Notes: generated from the letters alone by a model not told the origin. DNA of 56,175 nucleotides from Methanobrevibacter sp. (GCF_017406825.1 NZ_JAFQXT010000036.1:1-56175); one strand, 5' to 3'; counted from the stretch's first letter, positions 47,136 to 56,175 are shown. Numbers and translations are program-made.

Positions 47136-47969
47136 TTAAAATATGTGGGCAATTGAACCCATAAACACTATTATACCAACCAACCAGCAGTAATATGCAA
47201 AAATATCCAAGCTCTTATTTTGAATAAGGTCCAGCATCCATCTGATTGCGAGATACCCTGCTATGATTGATGCGACAAATCCTAAAAATACCGGAAGGAA
47301 ATTGACATTCATCGCAGCACCGATATCCGCAAGTTGGAAAACAAATGCTCCAAAGATTGCCGGAACTGATAATATGAAACTGAATTTGGCGGCAAATTCC
47401 TTTTCAAGGCCGATTGTTAAACCGGCTGCAATTGTGGTTCCTGAACGTGAAAGACCAGGGAGAATTGCACACGCCTGACCCAATCCCATGAATAATGCTT
47501 CTTTTTTGGTTATTGTATCATAATTGATTTCACCGCTTGGCATTCTTTGAGAAAGGTATAATATTGTTCCTGTTACAAACAAAAAGAATGCAGGAACATA
47601 CAATGCCCCTGAAAATAATGCGTCTATTGAATCTTCAAACAGCACACCTACAATTCCAACCGGAACTGTTGCAATTATCACATACCATGCAAGTCTCTTG
47701 TAAGGGTCTTCATAAAATCCTTCCCTGAACCTTCCCTGTGAGATGTCATGAATACTGTACCACCATGATTCGAGCATTTGGTAGATGTCCGCCCTGAAAA
47801 ACCATAATACTGCAATCAAAGTTCCCAAATGAAGAAAGGTATCGAAAGCCAGAGAGCTTTCAACTCCAAGGATGTTTTGAATGAAAACTAAATGCGCTGA
47901 ACTACTAACCGGCAAAAACTCAGTCAAACCCTGAACTATGCCGATTATAATTCCCTGAACTATATCCAT
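47136..47969 (-). CDS. uppP: undecaprenyl-diphosphatase-like UppP/BacA
   Basis: 277 residues, polytopic membrane protein. The two signature loops are GIVQGLTEFLPVSSSAHL (near the N-terminus) and GLSRSGTTIAAGL. Dephosphorylates polyprenyl diphosphate so the lipid carrier can be re-used; in this organism probably for pseudomurein and glycan assembly. It follows ilvE by 11 bases on the same strand, presumably one transcript. Confidence 0.95.
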   Translation of the reverse strand: MDIVQGIIIGIVQGLTEFLPVSSSAHLVFIQNILGVESSLAFDTFLHLGTLIAVLWFFRADIYQMLESWWYSIHDISQGRFREGFYEDPYKRLAWYVIIATVPVGIVGVLFEDSIDALFSGALYVPAFFLFVTGTILYLSQRMPSGEINYDTITKKEALFMGLGQACAILPGLSRSGTTIAAGLTIGLEKEFAAKFSFILSVPAIFGAFVFQLADIGAAMNVNFLPVFLGFVASIIAGYLAIRWMLDLIQNKSLDIFAYYCWLVGIIVFMGSIAHIF

Positions 47970-47980
47970 AGACTACACCA

Positions 47981-48904
47981 TTATATGTAAGATAACCAAC
48001 CGTATTTGTCTTCAGTTTTAGCTTCAACAATGTCAAAGAATGTTTTTTGTATTTTTTCAGCAATCGGTCCTCTGCTGCCTATACCAATAGTTCTGTGATC
48101 GATTGAACGGATTGGAGTTACTTCCGCTGCAGTTCCTGTGAAGAACACTTCGTCTGCAGAGTATAATCTTTCTCTTGAGATTATCTCTTCAACGACTTGA
48201 TAGCCTAAGTCGCGTGCAACGGTCATGATTGTGTCTCTTGTAATACCTTTTAGATTGGATGAGGACATTGATGGAGTGAACAGTTTTTCGCCTTCGACAA
48301 GGAAAATGTTTTCTCCACTACCTTCTGAAACGTGTCCTTCATAATCAAGCATGATGGCTTCGTCATATCCATTATCGATAGCTTCCAGTTTTGCCAATTG
48401 AGAATTCATGTAATTTGCTGCACATTTTGCAAGTGCCGGGAAGGTATCTGGTGCCGGTTTTCTCCATGAGGAAACTCCAATATCCACACCGTTTGCCATT
48501 CCTTCCTCACCTAAATATGATCCCCATTCCCAAGCGGCAATGACCACATTGACAGGACAATTTAGAGGGTTTACACCGAGTTCTCCATATCCTCTGAATA
48601 CGACTGGGCGTATGTAGCACCCGTCCAAATCATTGACACGAACTGTTTCTAAGATTGCTTCTTCTATTTCTTCTTGTGTATATGGAATATCAATTTTATA
48701 AATTTTTGCTGAATCAAATAAACGTTGAACGTGCTCTTTTAAACGAAATACGGCTACACCGTTTTCATTTTTATATGCACGAATTCCTTCAAAAACACCT
48801 GTACCGTAATGGACAACATGAGAAAGTACGTGAATGTTTGCATCTTTCCAGTCTACCATGTTTCCATCAAACCATATTTTACTAGCTGTGTCATCCCAAG
48901 CCAT
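47981..48904 (-). CDS. ilvE: branched-chain amino acid aminotransferase
   Basis: 307 residues, fold-type IV PLP enzyme. [14 protein letters not shown], the PLP lysine region [38 protein letters not shown] and [12 protein letters not shown] match IlvE. Last step of valine, leucine and isoleucine synthesis. GGTGATAAA precedes the ATG. Tandem with uppP. The upstream 48905-49012 region is AT-rich and shared with the divergent tRNA-Val promoter. Confidence 0.96.
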   Translation of the reverse strand: MAWDDTASKIWFDGNMVDWKDANIHVLSHVVHYGTGVFEGIRAYKNENGVAVFRLKEHVQRLFDSAKIYKIDIPYTQEEIEEAILETVRVNDLDGCYIRPVVFRGYGELGVNPLNCPVNVVIAAWEWGSYLGEEGMANGVDIGVSSWRKPAPDTFPALAKCAANYMNSQLAKLEAIDNGYDEAIMLDYEGHVSEGSGENIFLVEGEKLFTPSMSSSNLKGITRDTIMTVARDLGYQVVEEIISRERLYSADEVFFTGTAAEVTPIRSIDHRTIGIGSRGPIAEKIQKTFFDIVEAKTEDKYGWLSYI

Positions 48905-49012
48905 TTTATCACCAATTATTTTATATATATTTTTTAAGTTATAAAATTTTCTTAGCTAAAATTTGAAAAATAGAAATGTATATATATAAAGAAATTCATA
49001 ATACTACTTGTT

Positions 49013-49084
49013 GGTTCCGTGGTCTAGTGGTATGATACCTCCCTTACAAGGAGGGGATCACGAGTTCGAGTCTCGTCGGAACCA
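49013..49084 (+). tRNA. tRNA-Val (anticodon UAC)
   Basis: 72 nt: acceptor stem GGTTCCG/CGGAACC, short D arm around AGTGGTAT, anticodon stem CCTCC/GGAGG with loop CTTACAA (anticodon TAC), T arm ACGAG/CTCGT with TTCGAGT loop, discriminator A. The 3' CCA is not encoded. TATATATAAA at about 48980-48990 is its likely TATA box. Between here and mtd (49085-49243) only AT-rich sequence was seen. Confidence 0.95.
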
Positions 49085-49243
49085 CTTTAATTCTATTTTT
49101 AATGATTTTTTTCAACACTGCATAATAATACGCTCTTTTTATCTCAAAATTAATTATTATTAGCCTTAAAAAACATGTTTTAATAAAAACCAACAGTTTG
49201 ATGAGTTACTAACAATATGTAGCCAAAATAACAAATAATAAAA

Positions 49244-49288
49244 TTTAAATACTTTCTACATTAAAATTTTAATTATCAAATAAGGAGA
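49244..49288 (+). promoter_or_regulatory. mtd promoter and ribosome binding site
   Basis: TATA-like TTTAAATA at 49244-49251 is followed by an AT-rich leader and AAGGAGA at 49282-49288, 7 nt before the mtd ATG. Confidence 0.5.
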
Positions 49289-49295
49289 CTAAATT

Positions 49296-50126
49296 ATGGT
49301 AGTAAAAATTGCTATTATTAAAAGTGGTAATATTGGTACTTCACCAGTAATTGACCTATTGTTAGACGAAAGAGCAGACAGACCAAATATCGATGTAAGG
49401 ACATTTGGATCTGGTGCAAAAATGAACCCAGAACAAGTAGAAGACGTTGTACCTAAGATCGACGCTTTCGAACCTGATTTCGCAATTTTCATTAGCCCAA
49501 ACCCAGGAGCACCTGGACCAGCTAAAGCAAGAGAATTATTATCCGAAAAAGACGTTCCTGCTATTATCATCGGTGACGCACCTGGTAAAGGTAAAAAAGA
49601 TGAAATGGACGAACAAGGACTCGGTTACATTATCGTAATGTCTGACCCAATGATTGGTGCAAAAAGAGAATGGTTAGACCCAACTGAAATGGCTATTTTC
49701 AACTCAGACATCTTAAAAGTACTCGCAGAAACCGGTGCATTAAGATTAGTCCAAAAAACCATTGATGCTGTAATTGCTCAAGCAGATGCAGGAGAAGAAA
49801 TCGAATTACCTAAACTCATCATTACCGCTGAAAAAGCTGCAGAAGCTGGTGGATTCGCAAACCCATACGCAAAAGCAAAAGCTATCGCTGCTTACGAAAT
49901 GGCAGGATCCGTTGCAAACTTAGACATGAAAGGTTGTTTCATGACCAAAGGTTTCGAAAACTTCATCCCATTAGTAGCAGCTGCTCACGAAATCGCTGCA
50001 TGTGCTGCTAAATTAGCACAAGAAGCAAGAGAAATCGAAAAAGCTAATGATACTGTTTTAAGAACCCCTCACATGAAAGAAGGAAACCCAGGTTGTAAAA
50101 CAGACTTAATCAGTAAACCAGAATAA
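49296..50126 (+). CDS. mtd: F420-dependent methylenetetrahydromethanopterin dehydrogenase
   Basis: 276 residues, full-length Mtd: VKIAIIKSGNIGTSPVIDLLLDE-type start, FISPNPGAPGPAKARELL, IIIGDAPGKGKKDEM, MIGAKREWLDPTEMA and the C-terminal GNPGCKTDL. Reduces methenyl- to methylene-tetrahydromethanopterin with F420H2 in methanogenesis from CO2. Codon use (many GGT, GCA, CCA, GAA) is more biased than in neighbours, as expected for a highly expressed gene. Single gene between tRNA-Val and a strong terminator. Confidence 0.98.
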   Translation: MVVKIAIIKSGNIGTSPVIDLLLDERADRPNIDVRTFGSGAKMNPEQVEDVVPKIDAFEPDFAIFISPNPGAPGPAKARELLSEKDVPAIIIGDAPGKGKKDEMDEQGLGYIIVMSDPMIGAKREWLDPTEMAIFNSDILKVLAETGALRLVQKTIDAVIAQADAGEEIELPKLIITAEKAAEAGGFANPYAKAKAIAAYEMAGSVANLDMKGCFMTKGFENFIPLVAAAHEIAACAAKLAQEAREIEKANDTVLRTPHMKEGNPGCKTDLISKPE

Positions 50127-50160
50127 GTAGTTTAATTACTACTTACTTTTTTATTTTTTT
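50125..50160 (+). terminator. mtd terminator
   Basis: AAGTAGT (50125-50131) pairs with ACTACTT (50138-50144) around TTAATT, followed by a long T-run. Confidence 0.7.
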
Positions 50161-50216
50161 TAAGACCGAACATCACCGACAGTAATGAATATCTTATTTT
50201 AAAAATTAAAAAAAAG

Positions 50217-50236
50217 ATAGCTAATAATTTAGCTAT
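50217..50236 (-). terminator. hisB terminator
   Basis: ATAGCTAA (50217-50224) and TTAGCTAT (50229-50236) form an 8-bp stem; on the minus strand it runs into TCTTTTTTTT. It spans the hisB stop codon. Confidence 0.65.
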
Positions 50237-50811
50237 AAGACTCCTTTAGTGGAAGGAATTTGATCATGTTCAATTTTAATTGCGTCTTTTAGAGCCTTTG
50301 CAAATGCCTTGAAAACAGCTTCCGCCTTGTGATGGTCATTGGCTCCTTCGACGGTGCCGTAAATGTTTATTTTGGCGCTTGAGGCAAATGATTCAAAAAA
50401 GTGAATGAGGACATCTGAGGTCATGTCACCGATTTTGTCGTTTTTGAAATCCAATTTCATGTTGCAATAACTGCGTCCGCTGATGTCGATTGCTATTGTT
50501 GAAACTGATTCATCCATTGGAACGATTGCATGAGCCATTCTTTTAATGCCTTTTTTATCGCCGATGGCTTCTAAAAAGGCTTCGCCTAAAAGTATTCCGA
50601 TATCTTCAATGGTGTGGTGGTCATCTATTTCGATATCGCCGACTGCCTTTACATCCAAGTCAATCATTGAATGTCTGGAGAATGATTCCAGCATGTGGTT
50701 GAAGAAATTCACTCCTGTTGAGATATCATATACTCCGTCACCATCGAGATTCATTTTTATTTCTATATCGGTTTCTGATGTTTTCCTTGAAACGTTAGCA
50801 ATTCTAGTCAT
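50233..50811 (-). CDS. hisB: imidazoleglycerol-phosphate dehydratase
   Basis: 192 residues with [12 protein letters not shown], the metal-binding [11 protein letters not shown] and the second [17 protein letters not shown]. Stand-alone dehydratase of histidine synthesis (no phosphatase fusion), as usual in archaea. Monocistronic by position; hisS-hisI lie 20 kb away. Confidence 0.97.
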   Translation of the reverse strand: MTRIANVSRKTSETDIEIKMNLDGDGVYDISTGVNFFNHMLESFSRHSMIDLDVKAVGDIEIDDHHTIEDIGILLGEAFLEAIGDKKGIKRMAHAIVPMDESVSTIAIDISGRSYCNMKLDFKNDKIGDMTSDVLIHFFESFASSAKINIYGTVEGANDHHKAEAVFKAFAKALKDAIKIEHDQIPSTKGVL

Positions 50812-50850
50812 AATCTAACCTATAATATAATTAATTTTAGCTTCAATAAT

Positions 50851-51054
50851 TTAGGCTTCTTCGCCCGGACGTATGATTTTAATGCAATCTGTAGGGCATT
50901 CCATTGCACATAGTGTACAGACATGACAATATCTTAAATCCAATATACGTGCAACGCTACCAACTTTCCAAATTTTAGCGGATTTGGGACAAATCTCGGC
51001 ACACTTTCCACATCCAATACATTTATCTTCATCAACTAAAATCTGCAATGGCAT
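50851..51054 (-). CDS. 2x[4Fe-4S] ferredoxin
   Basis: 67 residues with two cluster motifs, C-I-G-C-G-K-C-A-E-I-C-P and C-H-V-C-T-L-C-A-M-E-C-P; the remaining cysteine CIKII follows the second. Small electron carrier of the type that serves methanogen oxidoreductases. Placed 9 bases after the ModE-like regulator gene, so they are probably co-transcribed; the electron-transfer partner is not evident. Confidence 0.9.
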   Translation of the reverse strand: MPLQILVDEDKCIGCGKCAEICPKSAKIWKVGSVARILDLRYCHVCTLCAMECPTDCIKIIRPGEEA

Positions 51055-51063
51055 ACTATCACT

Positions 51064-51756
51064 TTATAATTTTAAAGTTGCAACAGACATTGCCTTAAAT
51101 CCGACATAGACTTCCTTGCCTATGCTGAGATTTAATTCCTTTTCCGCTGATACCGTAATATCACTACACAAGGTAATGCCGCCAATGTTGATTTTAACTC
51201 GAATAATTTCGCCTTCAAGCCTCATTTCAACAATTTGGCCTTTGAGTATATTGCGGATACTGGAAGCCTGCGGCTCCAACATCAAAAAGATGTTATCATA
51301 ACTAATCAAGGCCAATATATGGTCGCCGATTTTATAATTCCTATTCAACGGAGCGTTAATTTCAAATTCCTCCATTTTAATAGTCATTACACCTTTGACG
51401 TCATTTATGTCCACTATTTCGGCTTCGATTTCATTGACATCCTTATGAAGCTCCATTATGGCATTGATCTTTTTGCATTCCTTCAAGATAGAGTAGCCTT
51501 CTTCAGTTAAAGAGGTTCCTCCACCTCCGCCTTTTCCACCTTTAGTGGTTGTTACAACTTTCACATCAAGTGTTGACTCGATTTTATCAATATAATTCAG
51601 TGCAGTCCTATAAGAAACATTAATCTCTTTAGCAGCCGCTGTTAAAGAACCAGTTTCTAGAATAGACTCCAGTAAATTATACTTTTTACTGTCAAGTAAA
51701 AAAGAATTACCGTCAACATTAATCTTATATTCTACACCGGCTTTTACATCAGTCAT
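51064..51756 (-). CDS. ModE-like regulator with TOBE domain
   Basis: 230 residues: an N-terminal LysR-type winged helix (LLESILETGSLTAAAKEINV, SYRTALNYIDKIE) with the glycine-rich KGGKGGGGGTSLTEEG wing of ModE proteins. Two repeated TOBE-like molybdate-binding units follow (about 105-165 and 168-228: EIVDINDVKGVMTIKMEEF; IVEMRLEGEIIRVKINIGG). ModE senses molybdate or tungstate and controls transport and metalloenzyme genes, here perhaps formyl-MFR dehydrogenase. No transporter genes are adjacent. Shares a transcript with a ferredoxin gene. Confidence 0.88.
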   Translation of the reverse strand: MTDVKAGVEYKINVDGNSFLLDSKKYNLLESILETGSLTAAAKEINVSYRTALNYIDKIESTLDVKVVTTTKGGKGGGGGTSLTEEGYSILKECKKINAIMELHKDVNEIEAEIVDINDVKGVMTIKMEEFEINAPLNRNYKIGDHILALISYDNIFLMLEPQASSIRNILKGQIVEMRLEGEIIRVKINIGGITLCSDITVSAEKELNLSIGKEVYVGFKAMSVATLKL

Positions 51757-51819
51757 TTTATACTCCCCAAAGTATAACTAATAAAAAATATATTCGTTAT
51801 ATAATAAATAGGTTTTCAA

Positions 51820-53382
51820 TTATCTGTTTCTAAATTCAATTCTTTCAACAAAGTTCAAGACCTTATTTGTAAATTTGGATAGGGGGCCTAATTTCGATGA
51901 ATATCCCCTTAGGGTGGCAATGTCCTCGGTAGTGAAGAATCTGACCAAAATCAAGGCGAAGAAATAGACAATAATGCAGATTATGATTCCAGGGAAAAGC
52001 CATATTGTGGTCTTTGGAATAAACAGGCCTGCCAATCCCATAATCATGGCGGCCATCACAATCTTGACGACAGGCTTTTTGGGAGCCTCTGTCTCGGTTA
52101 GCTTGAATACGAAATACACACATGGAACCATCATGCAGAAACAAGCGATTGTTGTGGCGGTAGCTCCACCTGCAATGCCCAGATATGGAACAAACACCCA
52201 GCAGAGAGCGGCTGTGGTAATGGAACCGAATATCAGGATATACATTGGGATTCTAGGGTTTCCAATTCCCTGAACGATACTTGTTGATATTGCAAATATT
52301 GAATAGAAAGTCATTCCAATGGAGAGTATCGCCAAAGCTGAAGCCCCGGCAACGTATGCAGGGGTTTTGAAATACAGCAGCTTCAAGGTAGGTGCCGCAA
52401 ACAATGCAAGGCCTATGCACATAGGAACCACAAACAGCAATGATATCTTATAGGCTTCACTGACATATTTCTGAAGGGTAGGGATATCCTTAACCTTAAA
52501 CGCCTCAGAGGAAGCCGGCAAAATTGTTGTTGCAACGGAAATGGAAATCATCAGAGGCAATCTGGCAATAGGATCCGCCGCTGTAAAAAATCCGATATCC
52601 GCCAATGTCAGGAATTTGCCCATGATAATTGTACAGATATTATAGATGAGCATTTCGGCAATTGCGGTGATGATGACGGGAATTGAGAATTTCACCAGCA
52701 TCAAACCTAATTTGAGTTCATCGCGCAAGCCGAATTCGAAATCGTCAGACGGTTGGGGAATATATTTTGGCATGTAAAACTTAAATATCAGCACACAGGA
52801 AAGAGCGGAAAGGGAATAGCCGATAACCGTACCCCACAATGCACCGACAACAGAAAATCCTATCAAAACGAATGCTGTTGCAAACAGAATCATTCCCAAC
52901 TGCTCGATTGCACGGGAATAAACGATATACTCCATCTTGTATACTCCCTGAAATGCGCCTCTGAATGCTCCCATGATGACGCTGAAAGGAGTAATCAGAC
53001 CGATAATCTGCAACGGAACCATAACTTCAGGCTTGCCCATGAAATTATATGCAATGTATGGGGCAATGACAAAAATCATCAATATTCCCAGAAACAGTCC
53101 CAGAAATACCATAATCTTTAAGGCAGTGTAGATTGTCTGCCTGGCCATATCATAGTCTTCAACGGCATTATACTCAGCAATATATTTGGATATCGCGGGA
53201 GGAAGACCTCCGGCCGCTAAAGTCTGAAAAATTCCTTGGAATGATAAGGTAGTTCCCAAAATACCGTTGTTGACAGGACCCAATAGGGTAGCCATTAAAA
53301 AACGGTACAGATAACCTCCGATACGGAAGATTATGTTGCCGATGAAAATTATCAAACTGCCTCTTACCAACTTATTTGCCAT
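51820..53382 (-). CDS. MOP-superfamily flippase (polysaccharide biosynthesis/MurJ-like)
   Basis: 520 residues, about 14 membrane spans. N-terminal VRGSLIIFIGNIIFRIGGYL and LGTTLSFQGIFQTLAAGGLP, and a central amphipathic GAFRGAFQGVYKMEYIVYSR, are typical of the oligosaccharide flippase branch of the MOP superfamily. Probably moves a lipid-linked sugar or wall precursor across the membrane; with the Mur ligases and UppP it fits pseudomurein or surface glycan assembly. Not adjacent to glycosyltransferases, so the substrate is unknown. Confidence 0.88.
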   Translation of the reverse strand: MANKLVRGSLIIFIGNIIFRIGGYLYRFLMATLLGPVNNGILGTTLSFQGIFQTLAAGGLPPAISKYIAEYNAVEDYDMARQTIYTALKIMVFLGLFLGILMIFVIAPYIAYNFMGKPEVMVPLQIIGLITPFSVIMGAFRGAFQGVYKMEYIVYSRAIEQLGMILFATAFVLIGFSVVGALWGTVIGYSLSALSCVLIFKFYMPKYIPQPSDDFEFGLRDELKLGLMLVKFSIPVIITAIAEMLIYNICTIIMGKFLTLADIGFFTAADPIARLPLMISISVATTILPASSEAFKVKDIPTLQKYVSEAYKISLLFVVPMCIGLALFAAPTLKLLYFKTPAYVAGASALAILSIGMTFYSIFAISTSIVQGIGNPRIPMYILIFGSITTAALCWVFVPYLGIAGGATATTIACFCMMVPCVYFVFKLTETEAPKKPVVKIVMAAMIMGLAGLFIPKTTIWLFPGIIICIIVYFFALILVRFFTTEDIATLRGYSSKLGPLSKFTNKVLNFVERIEFRNR

Positions 53383-53425
53383 GATATAACCTTAAAAATA
53401 GATATTACATATATGTAAATTAATT

Positions 53426-54013
53426 TTAATATATATACTTATTCAAGAAATTTTCAAATTCAATCAAAGTCCTGTTTAAAGACTCCATGCCGTAAGTGTC
53501 CTCTTTTATTTTATCCAAGGAGTCCTCTGACCAGAAGGATGCCCCCAGATTGGAGCCGAAAGGTCCTCCGCTGACCGGTATTATGCCGTGTATCATGAAA
53601 TAATTGATAATTGTCATGTGGGCCAGATCCTGACCTCCGGTGCGGTCGCCGCCGACGGCAATGCTCATTCCGATTTTTCCTCTCAGGAGATTGTAGTCGA
53701 CAGCCTCAAGGGCTCTTGTGCGGTCCATGATGATTGACATTTGTGCTGAAACGGAGCCTGAGTGGATTGGAGTTGCCAAAATGATTCCGTCTGCACTTTG
53801 CAGGTTTTCATATACTTCCGCCATGTCATCCTGAATTATGCATTTCTTGTTCTCCAAACAGTAATCGCAATGCATGCAGGGCTTCAGGTCCTTTGCCTGG
53901 CAGGTAAAGATTTCAGTTTCAAAACCATGGCCTTCCAATGTGTTCAGGGCATGGTCCAATACATAATGGGTTGTGCCTTTTCTCGGACTTGCACAGATTC
54001 CAAAGACTTTCAT
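53426..54013 (-). CDS. iron-sulfur flavoprotein (flavodoxin-like NADPH-dependent FMN reductase family)
   Basis: 195 residues. GICASPRKGTTHYVLDHAL is the FMN phosphate loop. CMHCDYCLENKKC is the compact four-cysteine motif that binds a [4Fe-4S] cluster in Isf proteins, and ATPIHSGSVSAQM and SIAVGGDRTGGQ complete the flavin site. Such proteins pass electrons from ferredoxin to O2, peroxide or other acceptors in methanogens. Single gene, divergent from the coiled-coil gene. Confidence 0.88.
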   Translation of the reverse strand: MKVFGICASPRKGTTHYVLDHALNTLEGHGFETEIFTCQAKDLKPCMHCDYCLENKKCIIQDDMAEVYENLQSADGIILATPIHSGSVSAQMSIIMDRTRALEAVDYNLLRGKIGMSIAVGGDRTGGQDLAHMTIINYFMIHGIIPVSGGPFGSNLGASFWSEDSLDKIKEDTYGMESLNRTLIEFENFLNKYIY

Positions 54014-54115
54014 AAAAATAGTTTAGAACAAATGATTAAAATAGTTTTATTATAATTGCAAAATATTTATTAAATCAAAAAAACAAAATTAGAATGATAA
54101 TAAATAGGGATGCTT

Positions 54116-54967
54116 ATGAAGTTTGGTAAAGGTATTGTAAAAAAATATTCAAGAGAATATAACAGGACACTGAAAAGTGGTGAAAGGAAAAAATACACCA
54201 CAGAACAGATCCAAATTACAGTGCCTAAGCATGAAGACATTTATGAAAACAAAGAAGAAGTCCTAATCATCCCCAATTCAGAAATTGAAAACTTCAAAGA
54301 TATTGAAGAAGAAAACGATTCATTGAAAGTTGCTAATTATTTATATGTTGAGGAAGTGAAAAAATTGGAAGAAAGGCTGAGTGAAAATAATAATGCTTCT
54401 ATTTCAGAATATGAACAGATAATTAAAGAACTTAGAGAAAAAATTGATGAACAGAATACTGCTTTGAGTGAAATGGAAGAGAAATATGAGTCTTTACACC
54501 AATCTAATTTAGATTCTCTCAAAAAGGAAAATGAATCAATCAAAGATAAGCATTCAAAACTTATTATTGAAAACGAAAACCTGAAAACAAAGTTTGTCAA
54601 CATCAAAACCGAAAATGAAAACCTCAAAACAAAATATTCAAGCATCAAGGAAGAAAACAAGAACCTCAAAAGCAAATGTTTCAACCTTAAAGAAGAGCAT
54701 GCATCCATTCGTGCAAGCTTTGACCAGGTTTCAACAAAATACGACCATCTAAAACAGGAAAACCTCAACACAAAAACCAGTTATGCTGAAATGTATGAAC
54801 TTAATGAAAACCTAGAAAAAGATTATGATTCCCTACGCTTGGAATACAATGATTTGGTTGACAAATATAACGATTTGAATGAAGAATTATATTACATCAA
54901 ATCAAACCAGAGCCATGATACCTACATAGCCAATAAGGTCAAAGAATTTGTGTTAAACAATGGTTAG
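54116..54967 (+). CDS. coiled-coil protein with 14-residue repeats
   Basis: 283 residues from ATG 54116; the ATG two codons earlier lies within the presumed SD (AGGGATG). No family recognised. After a basic start, residues about 60-265 are a nearly continuous coiled coil. Residues 154-209 (numbered from the earlier ATG) are four 14-residue units: ENENLKTKFVNIKT, ENENLKTKYSSIKE, ENKNLKSKCFNLKE, EHASIRASFDQVST. Each equals two heptads, so the units look like products of internal duplication. No signal peptide or membrane span. A cytoplasmic scaffold or SMC-like accessory role is possible but not shown. Confidence 0.65.
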   Translation: MKFGKGIVKKYSREYNRTLKSGERKKYTTEQIQITVPKHEDIYENKEEVLIIPNSEIENFKDIEEENDSLKVANYLYVEEVKKLEERLSENNNASISEYEQIIKELREKIDEQNTALSEMEEKYESLHQSNLDSLKKENESIKDKHSKLIIENENLKTKFVNIKTENENLKTKYSSIKEENKNLKSKCFNLKEEHASIRASFDQVSTKYDHLKQENLNTKTSYAEMYELNENLEKDYDSLRLEYNDLVDKYNDLNEELYYIKSNQSHDTYIANKVKEFVLNNG

Positions 54968-55245
54968 AGAGTTTCATAATCCTCTTGAAACTCCGGATTC
55001 CATCTTTTCAATCCCGGAATGAACATTACTGTAATTCCTGTAGCCTGAGTTTCGGGAAGTCTAGGATTCTTTTCCATCATCTCTTTTGTTTTTCTGACAA
55101 TCATCTCTTCCAATGTTATGTCAGGTTCAGTGTATTCGCCATCCTGATAGCAGTCTTTACAAAATTCAGGATTTAAACTTCCGTCCTTATTTGTTCCGTA
55201 ATCTTCTTTTACAATTGGCCTGCCGCATGAATTGCAAAATCCCAT
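54964..55245 (-). CDS. putative zinc ribbon protein (PF12674-like)
   Basis: 93 residues. CNSCGRPI at the N-terminus and FCKDCYQDGEYTEPDITLEEMI form a two-pair zinc ribbon matching the putative zinc ribbon domain PF12674, which often reads C-x-x-C-G-x-P and Y-C-x-x-C-Y-x-x-G. Function unknown. The 3' end overlaps the convergent coiled-coil gene by 4 bases. Confidence 0.75.
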   Translation of the reverse strand: MGFCNSCGRPIVKEDYGTNKDGSLNPEFCKDCYQDGEYTEPDITLEEMIVRKTKEMMEKNPRLPETQATGITVMFIPGLKRWNPEFQEDYETL

Positions 55246-55273
55246 AAAAATACACCTTTAAAAAAAAATAGAG

Positions 55274-55298
55274 GTAAATTAGAAAAATTCTAATTTAC
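55274..55298 (-). terminator. fae-hps terminator
   Basis: GTAAATTAGAA (55274-55284) and TTCTAATTTAC (55288-55298) form an 11-bp stem right after the stop codon; the minus strand then reads CTCTATTTTTTTT. Confidence 0.75.
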
Positions 55299-56175
55299 TT
55301 AGTCGTCTTTCACTTCAATGTTTTCGTCTTCATCCATGGCAAGTCTCATATTGTCCGGATCTGGGTCGAAATGTTCCAAGAAGTCCTGTGCGGCTCTTCT
55401 CACATCTCTTGAACCGATAATGTATCTGCCTGCAATAATGATGTTTGCACCTTTATCAATAGCTTCTGCTACATTATTAGGTTTGATTCCGCCGGCAACA
55501 GCGATTAAGCCTTTTTCGCCAAGTGCCGCTTTAATGTCCTTGATGTTACCCCATTCGGTCATGTCACTGGTGTCTTCACCGTGCTCTGCCCTGTAGGTTT
55601 CCATGTCAACATTTCTGTGCAGTAAAACAATGTCCGGTTTCAGGTCTTCAGGCAATTTTGCCAGTTTTTTCTCGAATTCCGCTACGTTCATCATGTCAAG
55701 GATAGAGTAAATACCTTGCTTTTGGGTTTCATGAATCGCTTTAGCGATGGATTCAACAGTACCGAGACCGGAAATAGCTACAGCATCAGCGGTTTCATCA
55801 GCCGCCATCTTAACTTCCACACGACCTACATCCAAGGTTTTCAAGTCAGCAATGATGAATGCGTCCGGACGTAAGCTTCTGATTTTTCCGATGATTCCGA
55901 CACCGAATTTTTTAACAAGAGGAGTGCCTGCTTCAAGCAGGATTCTGTCATTGTCCGGCAAGTCGTTGATGATTCTCTCCATTGCAGCCTCGTTGTCAAG
56001 GTCAAGTGCAACCTGCAGGTAAGGTGGTGACCAGAGTTTTTTGACTTTGAATCCCATGATTGGGTGAGTTCCACGGTCTTTTTCTGCAAGCACTTTTTCG
56101 ATTGATGGGTAACCTTCCATTGCTCTTCTGATAGCCAATTTGGTTGCTCCATAGTTGTATTGGTAGATTTTTCTG
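55299..56175 (-). CDS. bifunctional Fae-Hps: formaldehyde-activating enzyme / 3-hexulose-6-phosphate synthase (5' end cut by window)
   Basis: About 292 C-terminal codons are present. The first part ([20 protein letters not shown], ending THPIMGF) is the C-terminus of a formaldehyde-activating enzyme. From about [16 protein letters not shown] onward it is a hexulose-6-phosphate synthase TIM barrel with [19 protein letters not shown] and [11 protein letters not shown]. The archaeal fusion makes pentose phosphates from hexulose phosphate in reverse and captures the released formaldehyde on tetrahydromethanopterin. A TTG at 56138 could look like a start but lies inside the Fae domain. Strong terminator downstream. 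Gene continues past base 56175. Confidence 0.92.
   Translation of the reverse strand, partial: RKIYQYNYGATKLAIRRAMEGYPSIEKVLAEKDRGTHPIMGFKVKKLWSPPYLQVALDLDNEAAMERIINDLPDNDRILLEAGTPLVKKFGVGIIGKIRSLRPDAFIIADLKTLDVGRVEVKMAADETADAVAISGLGTVESIAKAIHETQKQGIYSILDMMNVAEFEKKLAKLPEDLKPDIVLLHRNVDMETYRAEHGEDTSDMTEWGNIKDIKAALGEKGLIAVAGGIKPNNVAEAIDKGANIIIAGRYIIGSRDVRRAAQDFLEHFDPDPDNMRLAMDEDENIEVKDD

Noticed and set aside
49170..49181. AAAACATGTTTT palindrome upstream of mtd
   Set aside because: Twelve-base A/T-rich dyads are expected by chance here and it lies about 65 bp from the TATA box; no further support.

Overview
The window comes from a host-associated, pseudomurein-walled hydrogenotrophic methanogen, most likely a Methanobrevibacter species. 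Evidence for this: low GC; archaeal information-processing genes (RfcS/RfcL clamp loader, archaeal LeuRS, Hef, fused Kae1-Bud32, RecJ-like GAN nuclease, S15); methanogenesis genes (mtd, cfbD of coenzyme F430 synthesis, fused fae-hps); archaeal Mur-ligase homologues; and an adhesin-like secreted protein with the Ig-like repeats typical of this genus. Shine-Dalgarno (SD) sites are mainly GGTGA or GGAG placed 4-8 nt before the start, and this pattern is used below to choose starts.

Layout. 1-5.2 kb: truncated cfbD, a C_GCAxxG_C_C redox protein, two membrane transporters, a TIGR04076/SAP gene pair, then a 630-bp gap holding two overlapping tiny ORFs and a foldable RNA segment. 5.2-16.7 kb: YchF-type GTPase; a two-gene phosphohydrolase operon (metallophosphoesterase plus membrane-anchored alkaline-phosphatase-fold protein); a SirTM sirtuin plus Zn-macrodomain operon divergent from an HxlR regulator and cbiE; a 962-aa adhesin-like protein with a small membrane partner; an ArsA/Get3 ATPase. 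16.7-19.1 kb is accessory in character: a DUF4143-type ATPase, a three-copy 34-bp repeat in its promoter, a broken BRO-N antirepressor relic and an NTF2-like protein.

19.1-34 kb: nadE-leuS, an orphan solute-binding protein, trmI, htpX with an EF-hand loop, rfcS-rfcL, an unknown protein and aroE, then a plus-strand hisS-hisI-PIN/KH ATPase-TIM-barrel operon. 34-45.4 kb is a long minus-strand run: hef; two tandem Mur ligases; phosphomevalonate dehydratase large subunit; recJ-like, rps15, rdgB, kae1-bud32; and a three-gene wHTH module with an operator-like repeat around its TATA box. 45.5-56.2 kb: an unknown protein plus cobT, ilvE-uppP, tRNA-Val, mtd, hisB, a ModE-like regulator plus ferredoxin, a flippase, an iron-sulfur flavoprotein, a coiled-coil protein, a zinc-ribbon protein and truncated fae-hps.

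Most of the window is core metabolism and information processing. The most unusual points are: (i) three genes (cfbD, the Zn-macrodomain gene, nadE) with good SD sites and no correctly placed canonical start, suggesting AUU/AUA initiation; (ii) the sirtuin/macrodomain pair sharing an operator-like element with a thiol-type HxlR regulator; (iii) the tiny ORFs with a structured RNA at 4.68-5.2 kb; (iv) the phage antirepressor relic beside the 34-bp repeats; (v) a MurT-like zinc ribbon in an archaeal Mur ligase. No complete prophage, insertion sequence or CRISPR array was seen.
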